Source of the DNA: a virus
Virus record (IMG/VR): IMGVR_UViG_3300017989_000230
Location: 1 to 37,272 of that record
Direction: 5' to 3' (one strand)
Length of the DNA: 37,272 bases
Shown here: one piece after another, positions 17,701 to 25,131 of the stretch
How the letters are laid out: the number at the start of each line of letters is the position of its first letter
How positions within the stretch are numbered: position 1 is the stretch's first letter
The notes under the pieces: model-generated
The model's input: the letters and a program-made list of their open reading frames with translations, nothing else
Database searches by the model: none
Told to the model about the DNA's origin: nothing
Program-made: the position numbers and the translations under genes

Positions 17701-20700
17701 CCTCGAGCCCACCAGTGACCTTCGGATCGAACAGACCTCCGGACTCGGGGCGCAGGTCCTTGCCGCGGACACGCCGGCCTGGGTTCTTGAGCTCGCCGTT
17801 GGACATCTCGAGGACGTCCTTGTCGGTGAGTGGAACGAGTCCGAGGCTGCTGACGCCTTGCTTCTTCACGTCGACGCCGAGGACGTTGAGCATCCCCTTG
17901 AATTTCTCGTAGGCGAACGGCACCTTCGGCGGAGGGATGGGCAACCCCTCCTGGATGTCGAGCCAGAAGTCATCGTTCTTGTCCGCCTTGAGCGTCTGCA
18001 TCTCCCGGATGTTGGACCTGGCGCCGTGGGCGAGCATCGCGTACATCCCGAGGGAGCCGATGGACTGGGCCCCGTGCGGACCTCCTCCCTTGGGGATGTT
18101 GGTCATGTCGTAGGCCTCGGCCGAGCGGGCCGACATCTTCTTCTCGACCTGGTGCTTCTCCTTCAGGATGTACTGGTTCCCGGTGAGCACCTGACCGATG
18201 GGCTTCTTCGTGACCGGGTCGTAGAGTGTCTCGGTGTCAGAGAGTCCCCTCTTCTTCAGCTCCTCCTGGATGGCCTCGGTCTGGTCCTGGTTCTTGTCCG
18301 AGAAGTTCCTGGAGAGGAATGTCCTGCCATCCTTCTCTGCGATCTTCCCGGCCGCGGTCTCGAGCACCTGCCCGAGGTTGATACGGCCCGGCACGCCGGC
18401 GGGATTGAGTGCGATCTGGATCGGCTTTCCCTCTCCATCATGGGGCATCTCGTGGTCGGGGACGATCTGGGTGATGATACCCTTGTTGCCGTGGCGGCCA
18501 ACCACCTTGTCCCCCACCTCGGCAGGCTCGTCGGTGCGGACGTGGACGGTAACCTTTCCCTTGTTCTTGACGACGCGGACGACGGTGCCCTTCGTCGGCT
18601 TGTCCCACGACAGACTGGCGTCGTTGTAGGGCTTGATGATGCCCTTGCCGGCACGCTTCAGCACCTGCTGCTCGGCGTTGAGGTCCTCGACTTTGCGGAG
18701 CCCGGCGACGATGACGTCTCCCTCCTCCACCTTCTGGCCCACCCGGATGATCCCATCGTCTCCGAGCTTCTTCGCGTTCGCCTCTAGCAGCTTCGTTCCG
18801 TAGTAGGCGTCGAAGAGGCCCTTGTCGTGGACCACACCCTCGGACGCCTCGAACGACGGCTGGTGCAGATGCTCGGAGGTCAACTTCTGCGCTGCGCTCT
18901 CCGAGATGACCACCCCGTCCTCGAAGTTGTAGCCCTTCAGTGGCAGGTAGCCGACCTTGAGGTTAGTACCGAGGGCGAGCTGCCCACCTCTGGTGAAGTT
19001 GCTGTCGGCCAGGGTCTGGCCCTTCTCGACCTTGTCGCCCTTCTTGAACAGCGGCTCGTTGCTCAGGTAGCTCTTCCCATCGTTGAGTGGGAAGTTGTCG
19101 TAGAGCTGAACCTTGTGCGTCTGTCCGCTGCCGTCACGTATCGTCATGTGACGACTCGTGACGCCGACGACCTCCCCAGAAACCGGAGCACTCGGGGTCG
19201 ATAGCTTTCCGGCCACCTCCTCGAACGTGTTCTTTCCGAGCGAAGCGTTCTGGACAAGAGGTGCCTCTCGGTACTTGAGCGGCACGGCCTGCTGCTGCTG
19301 GCGCGACGCCGTCATCGCCCGAGTGCCCTCGTTGCTGTGAAGGAACGGGATGAGGTTGGTGGCCAGACCGAACATCGCCGGCGCGCTGGGCATCACGTAG
19401 TCGGCCTGACGCAGGCTGGTGATCTCGTCGACGTCGCCGCCGGCACCGGACACCGCGATCTTCCCCTTCGCCTTCGGCTTGCCCTTGTCCCAGGTCACCT
19501 GGTCGGGGAACACAACCGTGCTGCGTCCGAGGGTGGCGACGTCCACCTCCTCCATCTTCCCGGTCTTGGTATTGTACGCCTTGGTGTAGAGGTTCTTGCC
19601 TCTCTTGTAGGCACCAGAGGCCATCTGCAACGTGACTCCGGTCTTCGGACCCTCCGGTGTGTTGACCGGGTCGAGGAACCCCAGCGACGAGGGGCTCACC
19701 GACTTGGCATCGTCGGTGATGGCGTGGGCCTCCTGGATACCGTGCTCTCCAGTGATGGTGGTCTGCATGTGACCCGAGATCATCTCGAGGGGGTTGGTCT
19801 GGTCGGGCCTCTGCGAGAGCTGCGTGTTGGTGAAGAAGAGCTTGACCGGCTTGCTGAAGAGGTCCGGTGGCAGGATCTCACGAGCCGAGGCCTTCCGGTC
19901 GATGTTGTTGCGCAGCCGCGCCTTGATCTTCCGTCCGTTCTCCCGAATGCGCTCGGAGATGAAGTCCTCGACACCAAGGATCTCCTTGAACTCGAGGGAG
20001 TCCCGATCGTCCGGGTTCTGGTCTCCGCGGCTGATGCCTAGCAGCTTCGACGAGGATCTCGCGAGGGCCTCTCCGTTCACAGACGAGAACGCCTTGCCTA
20101 GCGTGGCCTGCGTCGTCTCTGGGTAGATCTTGGTGTTGCCGAAGGTGTCCCGGACGACTGCCCGGGCGGCGTCCATGTCGGTGGGCTCCTTACCAGTGGC
20201 CGCCTTGACGAACTTGCGGAGCTCCTTCTCCCCATCGACGGCCATGTTGGCCCGGTAGATCTCGTCGCCCCACATCTGACGCATCCCGTCCTCGGAGACG
20301 CCGAGGGTCTTGAGGATGGGAGCGAGGGCGATGTTGGAGTCCCCGTACTTGATCGAGAACTTCCTCTGGTCGGGCTTGAAGTCGACGTTGAATCCACGGC
20401 CGCGGGCGAGGTTGAACTGGCTGGTGAGCTCCCCGTTCCTGCGCATCATGTGGTAAGCGCCGGACTTCAGCCGGAGCTGGTTGTCCACCTGCCACTCGGT
20501 TCCGTCCACGATGTAGGAATAGCGAGAGGTCAGCTTGGGCAGGCGCGCGACCTGCATCTCTCGCTCGTCGAGGACCTTCCCGGTTCCCTTCTCCACCAGA
20601 CGCATCTTCGCCCTGACCGGCACGCCCCAGGTACGCTCTCCGAACTTGGCCTTGGCCTGGGACTGGATGTCGTCTGGGTCGAGCTTGTCGTCGAACTCGA

Positions 20701-20815
20701 TCTTCTGTAGCTCCAGCCGGTGGTTACGGCCCTCGAACGGGAAGAAGTCACCGATGGCCTCGGCTGTCTGCCTCTTCAGGACCTCGAATGACTCCCGCGG
20801 GTCGATGCTCGGCAT
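14720..20815 (-). CDS. Single-chain RNA polymerase, fused beta and beta-prime
   Basis: One 2031-aa chain contains both large subunits of a bacterial-type RNA polymerase. Beta part, about 1-950: GTEWQVDNQL at 105-114, fork region QRPDQTNPLEMI at 335-346, NTPEGP at 385-390, GYNFEDGVVISE at 628-639, GDKVVGRHGNKGI at 768-780, NPAGVPGRINLGQ at 804-816, KKMSARS at 892-898. Beta-prime part, from about 1026: GGLFDPKV, HLPVLPPKMRP at 1146-1156, catalytic NADFDGDTM at 1358-1366 (Asp1360/1362/1364), bridge helix about 1631-1676, Cys1680 with Cys1741/1748/1751 as zinc site 2, trigger loop AIGEPGTQMALDTFHHGG at 1774-1791. The beta-prime N-terminal zinc finger is absent and the clamp coiled coil is short. 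E. coli beta plus beta-prime total about 2750 residues. AAGGAGA precedes the ATG. Its place between virion genes suggests a packaged polymerase, but that is inference. Confidence 0.96.
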   Translation of the reverse strand: MPSIDPRESFEVLKRQTAEAIGDFFPFEGRNHRLELQKIEFDDKLDPDDIQSQAKAKFGERTWGVPVRAKMRLVEKGTGKVLDEREMQVARLPKLTSRYSYIVDGTEWQVDNQLRLKSGAYHMMRRNGELTSQFNLARGRGFNVDFKPDQRKFSIKYGDSNIALAPILKTLGVSEDGMRQMWGDEIYRANMAVDGEKELRKFVKAATGKEPTDMDAARAVVRDTFGNTKIYPETTQATLGKAFSSVNGEALARSSSKLLGISRGDQNPDDRDSLEFKEILGVEDFISERIRENGRKIKARLRNNIDRKASAREILPPDLFSKPVKLFFTNTQLSQRPDQTNPLEMISGHMQTTITGEHGIQEAHAITDDAKSVSPSSLGFLDPVNTPEGPKTGVTLQMASGAYKRGKNLYTKAYNTKTGKMEEVDVATLGRSTVVFPDQVTWDKGKPKAKGKIAVSGAGGDVDEITSLRQADYVMPSAPAMFGLATNLIPFLHSNEGTRAMTASRQQQQAVPLKYREAPLVQNASLGKNTFEEVAGKLSTPSAPVSGEVVGVTSRHMTIRDGSGQTHKVQLYDNFPLNDGKSYLSNEPLFKKGDKVEKGQTLADSNFTRGGQLALGTNLKVGYLPLKGYNFEDGVVISESAAQKLTSEHLHQPSFEASEGVVHDKGLFDAYYGTKLLEANAKKLGDDGIIRVGQKVEEGDVIVAGLRKVEDLNAEQQVLKRAGKGIIKPYNDASLSWDKPTKGTVVRVVKNKGKVTVHVRTDEPAEVGDKVVGRHGNKGIITQIVPDHEMPHDGEGKPIQIALNPAGVPGRINLGQVLETAAGKIAEKDGRTFLSRNFSDKNQDQTEAIQEELKKRGLSDTETLYDPVTKKPIGQVLTGNQYILKEKHQVEKKMSARSAEAYDMTNIPKGGGPHGAQSIGSLGMYAMLAHGARSNIREMQTLKADKNDDFWLDIQEGLPIPPPKVPFAYEKFKGMLNVLGVDVKKQGVSSLGLVPLTDKDVLEMSNGELKNPGRRVRGKDLRPESGGLFDPKVTGGLEGEKWSHITLADRMPNPTFEPAILSLTGMRKQDFNSVMRGTQQIGGKTGPEAIVGMLSQVDVKKEMSDLQKRLPNLSGALLNRANRKMKMLQALNKTGMKPAEAYTMRHLPVLPPKMRPVRQLPTGSLRYEDSNEFYKDLALTNEKLKEFDPALPPEDRLPLQWELYDGLKALQGFNPRPEPKKPKGLMHIIAGAAPKEGYFQKRLTAKRQDLSGRSTIIPEPNLGFDEVGLPFKMAREMYKPFIVRELVQTHGYTPGEAQRRIKENHPVVRKVLDKVVDERPLLMKRDPVLHKFGVQAFKPKIVGGQAIQIHPLVTGGYNADFDGDTMAAFVPVTHEAVDEARKMFPSNNLFSPATGKVMGVPGHEAQIGLYNLSEWGKGTGQKFKTVEEAARAAAKDKVGINEVINVGGNATTAGRILLAQAVPEATGMKEKILHDPKFRMDKGQLKTVLQVTGQKAKNDYGTTATKLLRMGNRWSYEDAASMSLQDFRADKSTRDAILSAADKQATAIRRTVKSPEERDAKLVDVYTKATEQLDRVEQPKFSASGNRMYKWVESGARGDWDQFRQIAVAPMLVKDSQGRTVPVPIKKSYSEGLDTAQFWTKMHGVRMGMVRKTKGTQEPGTLTKDIVNTTMDQVITGEDCGTGQGILMDVGSRDIADRFLSKSVKLRNRTLPKGTLITPEVLGQLRSNNVKRVVVRSPLKCEHGEGMCAKCYGLNEKGKLHETGTNVGVISSQAIGEPGTQMALDTFHHGGVAARVGKQMSQFQRVGQLLYMPKTLPGAATLSSTNGVVQRVAKDPAGGWSVFINGERHYVPPGREFRFKVGQKVKKGDPLCSGPINPHDLLDKTNIATTQNYLSSELENAYAKQGVKRRNVEVVVRGLTNLSKVEDPGDNDGLVHGDISRTSQVAAFNRKVGKGQKPVMHRPILQGIRQVPLSMQEDWMARMQYQNLKSTVLDAAAMGWQSDIHGIHPIPGIVYGAEFGKPHPTAVPGAY

Positions 20816-20838
20816 GAAGCGATCTCCTTGCGCGAGCT

Positions 20839-20868
20839 ACTCTACCAGAACCGCCCGCAATCAGTCCA
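20839..20868 (-). promoter_or_regulatory. Weak sigma70-like promoter upstream of the RNA polymerase gene
   Basis: On the minus strand TGGACT (20868-20863) and TAGAGT (20844-20839) are 18 bases apart, each matching 4 of 6 consensus bases. They lie about 25 bases upstream of the ATG at 20815. The spacing equals that of the other minus-strand promoters in this window. Confidence 0.35.
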
Positions 20869-20878
20869 GTGTCAGCGG

Positions 20879-20886
20879 TATAAGGG
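20879..20886 (+). promoter_or_regulatory. TATAAGGG element, candidate phage promoter (copy 2)
   Basis: GGTATAAGGG lies in the divergent gap between the RNA polymerase gene and the plus-strand island, 51 bases before the first island start at 20930. The bases after it (TGTTAGAAGTCC) resemble those after copy 1. No TTGACA-like box is seen at normal spacing. Confidence 0.5.
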
Positions 20887-20929
20887 TGTTAGAAGTCCTT
20901 TCTGTACCTACATCGGAGGAGGGTTGACT

Positions 20930-21013
20930 GTGAAGAGCGAGAATTCCATTACGATTTTCTTCAAGCTGCTGTGGGAGGCCGTCATGGGGAGGTGGGGATG
21001 TTCTGGAGAATAG
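20930..21013 (+). CDS. Tiny peptide, 27 aa, start of plus-strand island
   Basis: A short frame runs from GTG at 20930 (or TTG at 20924) to TAG at 21013, with GGAGGA six bases before the TTG. The peptide has a short hydrophobic stretch (ITIFFKLLWEAVMG). Its end overlaps the next small gene. It may be a leader peptide or a small membrane peptide; the call rests only on the ribosome site, position after the TATAAGGG element and tight packing. Confidence 0.4.
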   Translation: MKSENSITIFFKLLWEAVMGRWGCSGE

Positions 21014-21123
21014 TCTTCTGGTCCGCTCTCGCCGGCTTCTGCGGCTACGTCTCCCAGCGTCTACTCATTGACAGCTGGGAGGCATCCGGGCGAGCCTCTA
21101 GCGGGAGGGATCATGCTCGATGA
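20998..21123 (+). CDS. Small membrane protein, 41 aa
   Basis: From ATG 20998 (preceded by GGGGAGG) the frame encodes a hydrophobic N-terminal helix, FWRIVFWSALAGFCGYVSQ, then a polar tail. The stop overlaps the start region of the next gene. One transmembrane helix and small size would fit a host-takeover or lysis-related peptide, but no family is recognised. Confidence 0.5.
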   Translation: MFWRIVFWSALAGFCGYVSQRLLIDSWEASGRASSGRDHAR

Positions 21124-21454
21124 GTACCACCGCAGGCTCAAGAAGGTGAACCTGGAGACGGACCTGGAGGACACAGGAGTCCCGAATGCTCCCTCGAGGG
21201 ATACGGTCATCGCAGCGTGCCCGTTCCTCTTCGAGGACTCCGACGGTGATCGGCTGATGTGCTCGGCCCTCGCCTGCGCCGACTGCCCCCACTTCGACGA
21301 TCGATTCGGTGACAGGTCCGACCTTCGCTGGATCTGCTCGTTCTGTGACCAAGACCAGATCTCCCTGGGGTACTACACCCTGGGGACGTGCCCAGCCTGC
21401 GGGCTGGAGGACGCCCTCCTGCAGGCGTCCGTTTCCAAACGGAGGAGACCATGA
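21113..21454 (+). CDS. Zinc-ribbon protein of unknown function, 113 aa
   Basis: The start is the ATG at 21113 with GGGAGGG upstream; the frame extends to 21068 but that would overlap the small membrane gene more. The protein has Cys-rich segments: AACPFLF, LMCSALACADCPHFDD, then WICSFCDQDQ and GTCPACGLED. The last two CX2C pairs, spaced about 16 residues apart, look like a classic zinc ribbon. Such ribbons occur in transcription factors and many phage proteins. Being divergent from the phage RNA polymerase gene, a role in transcription is attractive but unproven. The stop overlaps the next start as ATGA. Confidence 0.75.
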   Translation: MLDEYHRRLKKVNLETDLEDTGVPNAPSRDTVIAACPFLFEDSDGDRLMCSALACADCPHFDDRFGDRSDLRWICSFCDQDQISLGYYTLGTCPACGLEDALLQASVSKRRRP

Positions 21455-22017
21455 CCGATCCGAAGCTCACACCCACCGAACGCTGCCTCGCCGCAGCGCG
21501 AGCGGCGATCCCCGACCTCATCAGATCGACGATGACCATCGAGCCCGTCACCCCCGAGGAGGTCTCGGCCCTGAACGCGATGATCGAGCGCGAGTCCGAC
21601 CGGGCGTTCGCCAACATCCTGCAGGTGTTCGAGCGCCGCAACCGGGAGACTGGGTCTCGCATCGACTCCCTCCCAGAGGAGCACCGCAACATCGGCGAGC
21701 TCCCTGACCGCTTCATCGAGCCCCTCGGCCGCTCCCTCGCCGCGCACGTCCTGTTCAAGAGCATCCTCGTCGCTGGCCAACACCTCAAGTCCGAGGACGA
21801 GGGGAACTTCAACCTCGCCGGGATGCAGGGCATGGCCCAGGCGCGCAAGGTCCTCGGCGCCGGCGGACAGTTCGCACTGGTCCTCGTCGACTACCGCAAC
21901 TGGTGCTACGCGGTGGACGTGAAGGGGCTCGAGTCAGCGAACCTGCCGCCCGAGGTGCAGTCCGTCATCCAGTCGGCCGCGGCGGTGGCCGGCAAGAAGA
22001 AAGACGAACTGAACTAG
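21451..22017 (+). CDS. Unknown protein, 188 aa
   Basis: Not recognised. The ATG at 21451 has GGAGGA upstream and overlaps the previous stop; an earlier ATG at 21388 is less likely. The N-terminal two thirds are helical and charged (EVSALNAMIERESDRAFANI), and the C-terminal part seems to hold strands (GGQFALVLVDYRNWCYAVDV). The tail is Ala- and Lys-rich. It is the last gene of the island and is followed by a strong terminator. High GC at third codon positions supports it being a real gene. Confidence 0.8.
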   Translation: MTDPKLTPTERCLAAARAAIPDLIRSTMTIEPVTPEEVSALNAMIERESDRAFANILQVFERRNRETGSRIDSLPEEHRNIGELPDRFIEPLGRSLAAHVLFKSILVAGQHLKSEDEGNFNLAGMQGMAQARKVLGAGGQFALVLVDYRNWCYAVDVKGLESANLPPEVQSVIQSAAAVAGKKKDELN

Positions 22018-22049
22018 ATAGCAGAAGGGGGGTGATCGTCATGATTCAC

Positions 22050-22075
22050 GGCGGGGGAAACCCCGCCTTTCTTTT
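22050..22075 (+). terminator. Intrinsic terminator of the 20930-22017 island
   Basis: GGCGGGG (22050-22056), a GAAA loop and CCCCGCC (22061-22067) form a perfect 7-bp GC stem, followed by TTTCTTTT. It ends exactly where the convergent minus-strand gene stops (22074). Confidence 0.9.
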
Positions 22076-22412
22076 ACTTCGGAGCCAGACGCGGGGCGTA
22101 GGCCTTCCTGGCTGCTTGGTAGCCCTTGATGCTCCCCTGCTGCTCCCCGAGCTGTATGCCCTTCTCGAGCCCTCTCTTCAACCCGCTCCGCTCTCCGAGG
22201 CCGTGCATCCCCTTGGCGGCGAGTCCGGTACCAGCCCCGACCAGCGCTCCTTTGACGGCTCGGCCGAGGGCTCCCTGTCGCTTGCCCGTCTCCGGGTCCT
22301 TCTTCGCAGTCAGACCCCCGATCACCGCCCCGGTACCGGCTCCCAGCGCTCCGGCGGCGCCGTAGCTCAGCGCGGTCTTCTCTAGCATCTGGATGGCACG
22401 TCCCGGCTTCAT
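22074..22412 (-). CDS. Small Gly/Ala-rich protein downstream of the portal, 112 aa
   Basis: Unknown function. After MLEKTALSYGAAG comes a Gly-zipper-like segment (AGALGAGTGAVIGGLTAKK) and a second (GALVGAGTGLAAKGMHG), then a basic C-terminus. Gly-zipper segments of this kind often insert into membranes or form pores. The ATG overlaps the portal stop (ATGA). It is the last gene of its block, meeting a convergent terminator. A role as internal virion or DNA-ejection protein is possible but not shown by sequence. Confidence 0.78.
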   Translation of the reverse strand: MKPGRAIQMLEKTALSYGAAGALGAGTGAVIGGLTAKKDPETGKRQGALGRAVKGALVGAGTGLAAKGMHGLGERSGLKRGLEKGIQLGEQQGSIKGYQAARKAYAPRLAPK

Positions 22413-24349
22413 CCCATCGCCGCCCTTCTCGGAGGACGCTGCTCCGGCATCGGCTGCTGTCGAGCGTCCAGAGGATTCTCGTTACCTCCTCGCTGCTCCT
22501 GCAGGATGCGAGCAACGAGGCTGAACATCTGCGGGTTCCTCTGCCGCATGAACTTCACCATCCGGTTGGCCTCCTCCGGGTCCGACTGCGCCACCTGGTT
22601 CAGGTAGCTGACGGCCCTTCGGGCCTCGGTCATGAGGTCGATGCCTCCGCCGCGGCTGGCCACGGTCAGCTGGGACTCACCCGGCAGCGCACCAGGCGCC
22701 TCGGTGGGAGCCGGCTGGGGTTCGGGAGGCGGCGGCGCAGCCGTTCCGGTCTCCATCTCCCGCTGCGCCTCAGCCTGGGCGAGCATCTGTGCCTTCATTC
22801 CCTCGGCCTGGGCCCGGTTGGTGTAGCGCATGTTCACGAGCTGGGCCTCGCCCTGCACCGCAGCGGAGCCCACCTGGGTCCGGCGCTGCGTCTCGATGGA
22901 CTTGGCCAGCTCGGAGTCGAGGTAGGTCTGCTCGACCTGCGGATCGAGATCGGCCTCGATGAGGAGCGTCCGGTCGGATACCTTACCCGCCTGGTTGAGC
23001 TGCTGGAAGAAGAACAGCCGCTGCAGGTCGTCGGCCATCTTGAACCGACGGAACTCCACGTCCACCTTGGCCCAGCCAAGGAAGTTGGCGACCTTGTGGA
23101 GCACGAAGTCCCGCACGAGGTGCAACAGGCTGTGCCGGTATCCGAGGAAGTGGTTCTCGAGCATCCGCATCGAGACGTTGCTGCCGCTGTACTGTAGACC
23201 CCCGAAGATGAACTCCTGGGGCACGCCCATACCAGCGATGATCGTCTCCGCCTCCATCCGGAGCTCCTGGTGAAGGATCATCGCCCGTCCGTTGCCACCG
23301 ATGATCTGGTGGCCGATGGGCAGCGGCAGCACCGGGATGTAGTTCGGGTCCAGCTTCCACTTCGAGATCTCTCCCTCGATGCGGTGGGTCCACTCGTCGA
23401 GATTGATAGTCGTGTAGGGGTCGCTGGTCCCGGAGCCTGCCTGCGGGAACAGGACGCGCAGAGGGACGATGTGCTCCTGCGCGATGGCCTCCTGCCCCTT
23501 CCGCAGGATCTGCATGTAGTAGGCGTCCTTGAGCACCGGCAGGATCATGGGCATCCCCCAGCCCATGTCCTTCTGTGCGATGGTCGGCCGCTTCATGTGG
23601 AAGAGGTTGTCCGGGTTGAACAGGACAGACTTCCCCTTCCGCATCGCCTCGATGTAGATGTCGGGTACGGTCTCGATGACCTCCCGTTTCCCGATGGTGA
23701 TGTCGTTCTTCAGCTGCAGAGGCAGACGGTAGTAGTAGCGGTGCTCACCCGTGGTCGGGCAGTACTCGATGTCGACATGCTCCGGGTCCCAGCGAACGAG
23801 CCGGATCTCCCGGACGGAGGGTACGTGGTGGTCGAGAACACCAGCCTCTCCTGCGTGTCCACACTTCGGGCAGCCCTTGATGTGGTACTTCAGGTTACGG
23901 AAGTCGTACTTCATCCCGCTGCGAGTGTCCTTGATGTCCCAGTGCGATCCGCACTGCTTGCAGACGAGATACTTCTTGAACGGGTAGTAGACCGAGACGA
24001 AGCAGTTGCCGTAGGCGTAGTAGTCGAGCCCGACCTCGATGCTGAACGGGCGCAGCTTCAGCACGTCTTCGATGAGCGTGGTGTAGTCACCGAGCAGCTT
24101 GTTGTCCTGGGTCTTCACGATGAGGGGGGTGATGGCGTACTCGGCCATCTTGAAGACCACGGCGTTGATGAGTGGGTGGACCAGGAAGTAGTACCTGCAC
24201 CACCGCATCAGCTGCTTGAAGTTGGATGGGAGGAACGTGCTTCCGATGTCGAAGAACGGGCTGGGGTACCTCACCCCGCTGCGAGTAGAGAATGGAGTAC
24301 GGAATCGGTTGAATCCGCCGACTGATCCGCCGATGCCCGTGACGCTCAT
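22409..24349 (-). CDS. Portal protein
   Basis: The portal is the ring at the capsid vertex through which DNA enters and leaves. This 646-aa product has the usual layout: N-terminal helical part, a wing region, a crown-like helix-rich segment (MILHQELRMEAETIIAGMGV, then LLHLVRDFVLHKVANFLGWA), and a Gln/Ala/Pro-rich C-terminus. The segment GVPQEFIFGGLQYSGSNVSM at about 385-405 is like the portal motif in which a prohead-bound loop follows the stem. An inserted zinc ribbon, Cys130/133 and Cys160/163, is unusual. Start ATG overlaps the upstream stop (ATGA). Length fits large-phage portals. The terminase is encoded 16 kb downstream, not beside it. Confidence 0.85.
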   Translation of the reverse strand: MSVTGIGGSVGGFNRFRTPFSTRSGVRYPSPFFDIGSTFLPSNFKQLMRWCRYYFLVHPLINAVVFKMAEYAITPLIVKTQDNKLLGDYTTLIEDVLKLRPFSIEVGLDYYAYGNCFVSVYYPFKKYLVCKQCGSHWDIKDTRSGMKYDFRNLKYHIKGCPKCGHAGEAGVLDHHVPSVREIRLVRWDPEHVDIEYCPTTGEHRYYYRLPLQLKNDITIGKREVIETVPDIYIEAMRKGKSVLFNPDNLFHMKRPTIAQKDMGWGMPMILPVLKDAYYMQILRKGQEAIAQEHIVPLRVLFPQAGSGTSDPYTTINLDEWTHRIEGEISKWKLDPNYIPVLPLPIGHQIIGGNGRAMILHQELRMEAETIIAGMGVPQEFIFGGLQYSGSNVSMRMLENHFLGYRHSLLHLVRDFVLHKVANFLGWAKVDVEFRRFKMADDLQRLFFFQQLNQAGKVSDRTLLIEADLDPQVEQTYLDSELAKSIETQRRTQVGSAAVQGEAQLVNMRYTNRAQAEGMKAQMLAQAEAQREMETGTAAPPPPEPQPAPTEAPGALPGESQLTVASRGGGIDLMTEARRAVSYLNQVAQSDPEEANRMVKFMRQRNPQMFSLVARILQEQRGGNENPLDARQQPMPEQRPPRRAAMG

Positions 24350-25131
24350 CTAGCGACTCCCTGTGCGACCTGCGCCGGACGACCGGCCACCGCTCCGTAG
24401 CCGCGGCTGATACCGCTGCCGAGCGTCTCCCCTCCTCTTCGGAGTGCGCTCTCTGCAGCCATCGTCCCCATCCAGCTCATCGGGTTGGCGGCCGTGACGA
24501 GGAGAGCAGCAGATCGGCCGAGAGCTCGTCCGGCCTTCCGACCTCTGGTGAGGCCCTGGGCCTTCTCCTCCTCCGTGGGCTTGCGGAGAGCCGTTGCCGC
24601 CTGCGGTACTGCCAGGGCAACCGAGGCCTTCCTCCCAGGGAGGTACTTGGTGATGCGGCCCTGCCCCGTCCAGCCCGACCTCGACAGCTCCTCGGCCGCC
24701 CCCCTCACCCCGCCGCTACGGATCGCCTCTCCCAGGCCCTTGCTCTCCTCGAGCAGGTGGGTGGCCTTGCTCGGTCCCATCAGACCGAGGAACCTTCGGC
24801 CGCCGCTCCCGGTCGCCTGCTGATAGGCAGACTGGAGCTCCTTCAGCCGCGCCGGATCCTTCTTGGCCATCTCGATGATGGGCTTCCAGCCGGCCTCTCC
24901 GGTACCGGAAGCGAGCTGGGCACCTTGCCGTGCCAGTCTGCCGGCCTCCATGCTGCGCCAGCCTGCTCGAGCGGTCTGCAGTGGGTTGCGCAGGGCGCTC
25001 CCCATCGTCCGGCCCCAACCAGCGGCGCGACCGCCGAGGGTCTTGGCGATGTCGACGACCCCGGCGTCCTTCTCGAGCTGCGCCTGGACGGCAGCCTGCT
25101 CGAGCAACAGCACTGCTCTGCCCTGTTGCAT
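24346..25131 (-). CDS. Ala/Gly-rich virion-block protein, 261 aa
   Basis: Not recognised. The ATG at 25131-25129 is chosen because it overlaps the upstream TGA as TGATG, the pattern used throughout this block; a GTG at 25149 is possible but has no ribosome site. The N-terminus (LLLEQAAVQAQLEKDAGVVD) is helical with a K-x-A motif. The rest is rich in Ala, Gly and Arg (AALLVTAANPMSWMGTMAAE), with possible amphipathic or membrane helices. Position immediately upstream of the portal suggests a head-associated or ejected protein. Confidence 0.78.
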   Translation of the reverse strand: MQQGRAVLLLEQAAVQAQLEKDAGVVDIAKTLGGRAAGWGRTMGSALRNPLQTARAGWRSMEAGRLARQGAQLASGTGEAGWKPIIEMAKKDPARLKELQSAYQQATGSGGRRFLGLMGPSKATHLLEESKGLGEAIRSGGVRGAAEELSRSGWTGQGRITKYLPGRKASVALAVPQAATALRKPTEEEKAQGLTRGRKAGRALGRSAALLVTAANPMSWMGTMAAESALRRGGETLGSGISRGYGAVAGRPAQVAQGVAR

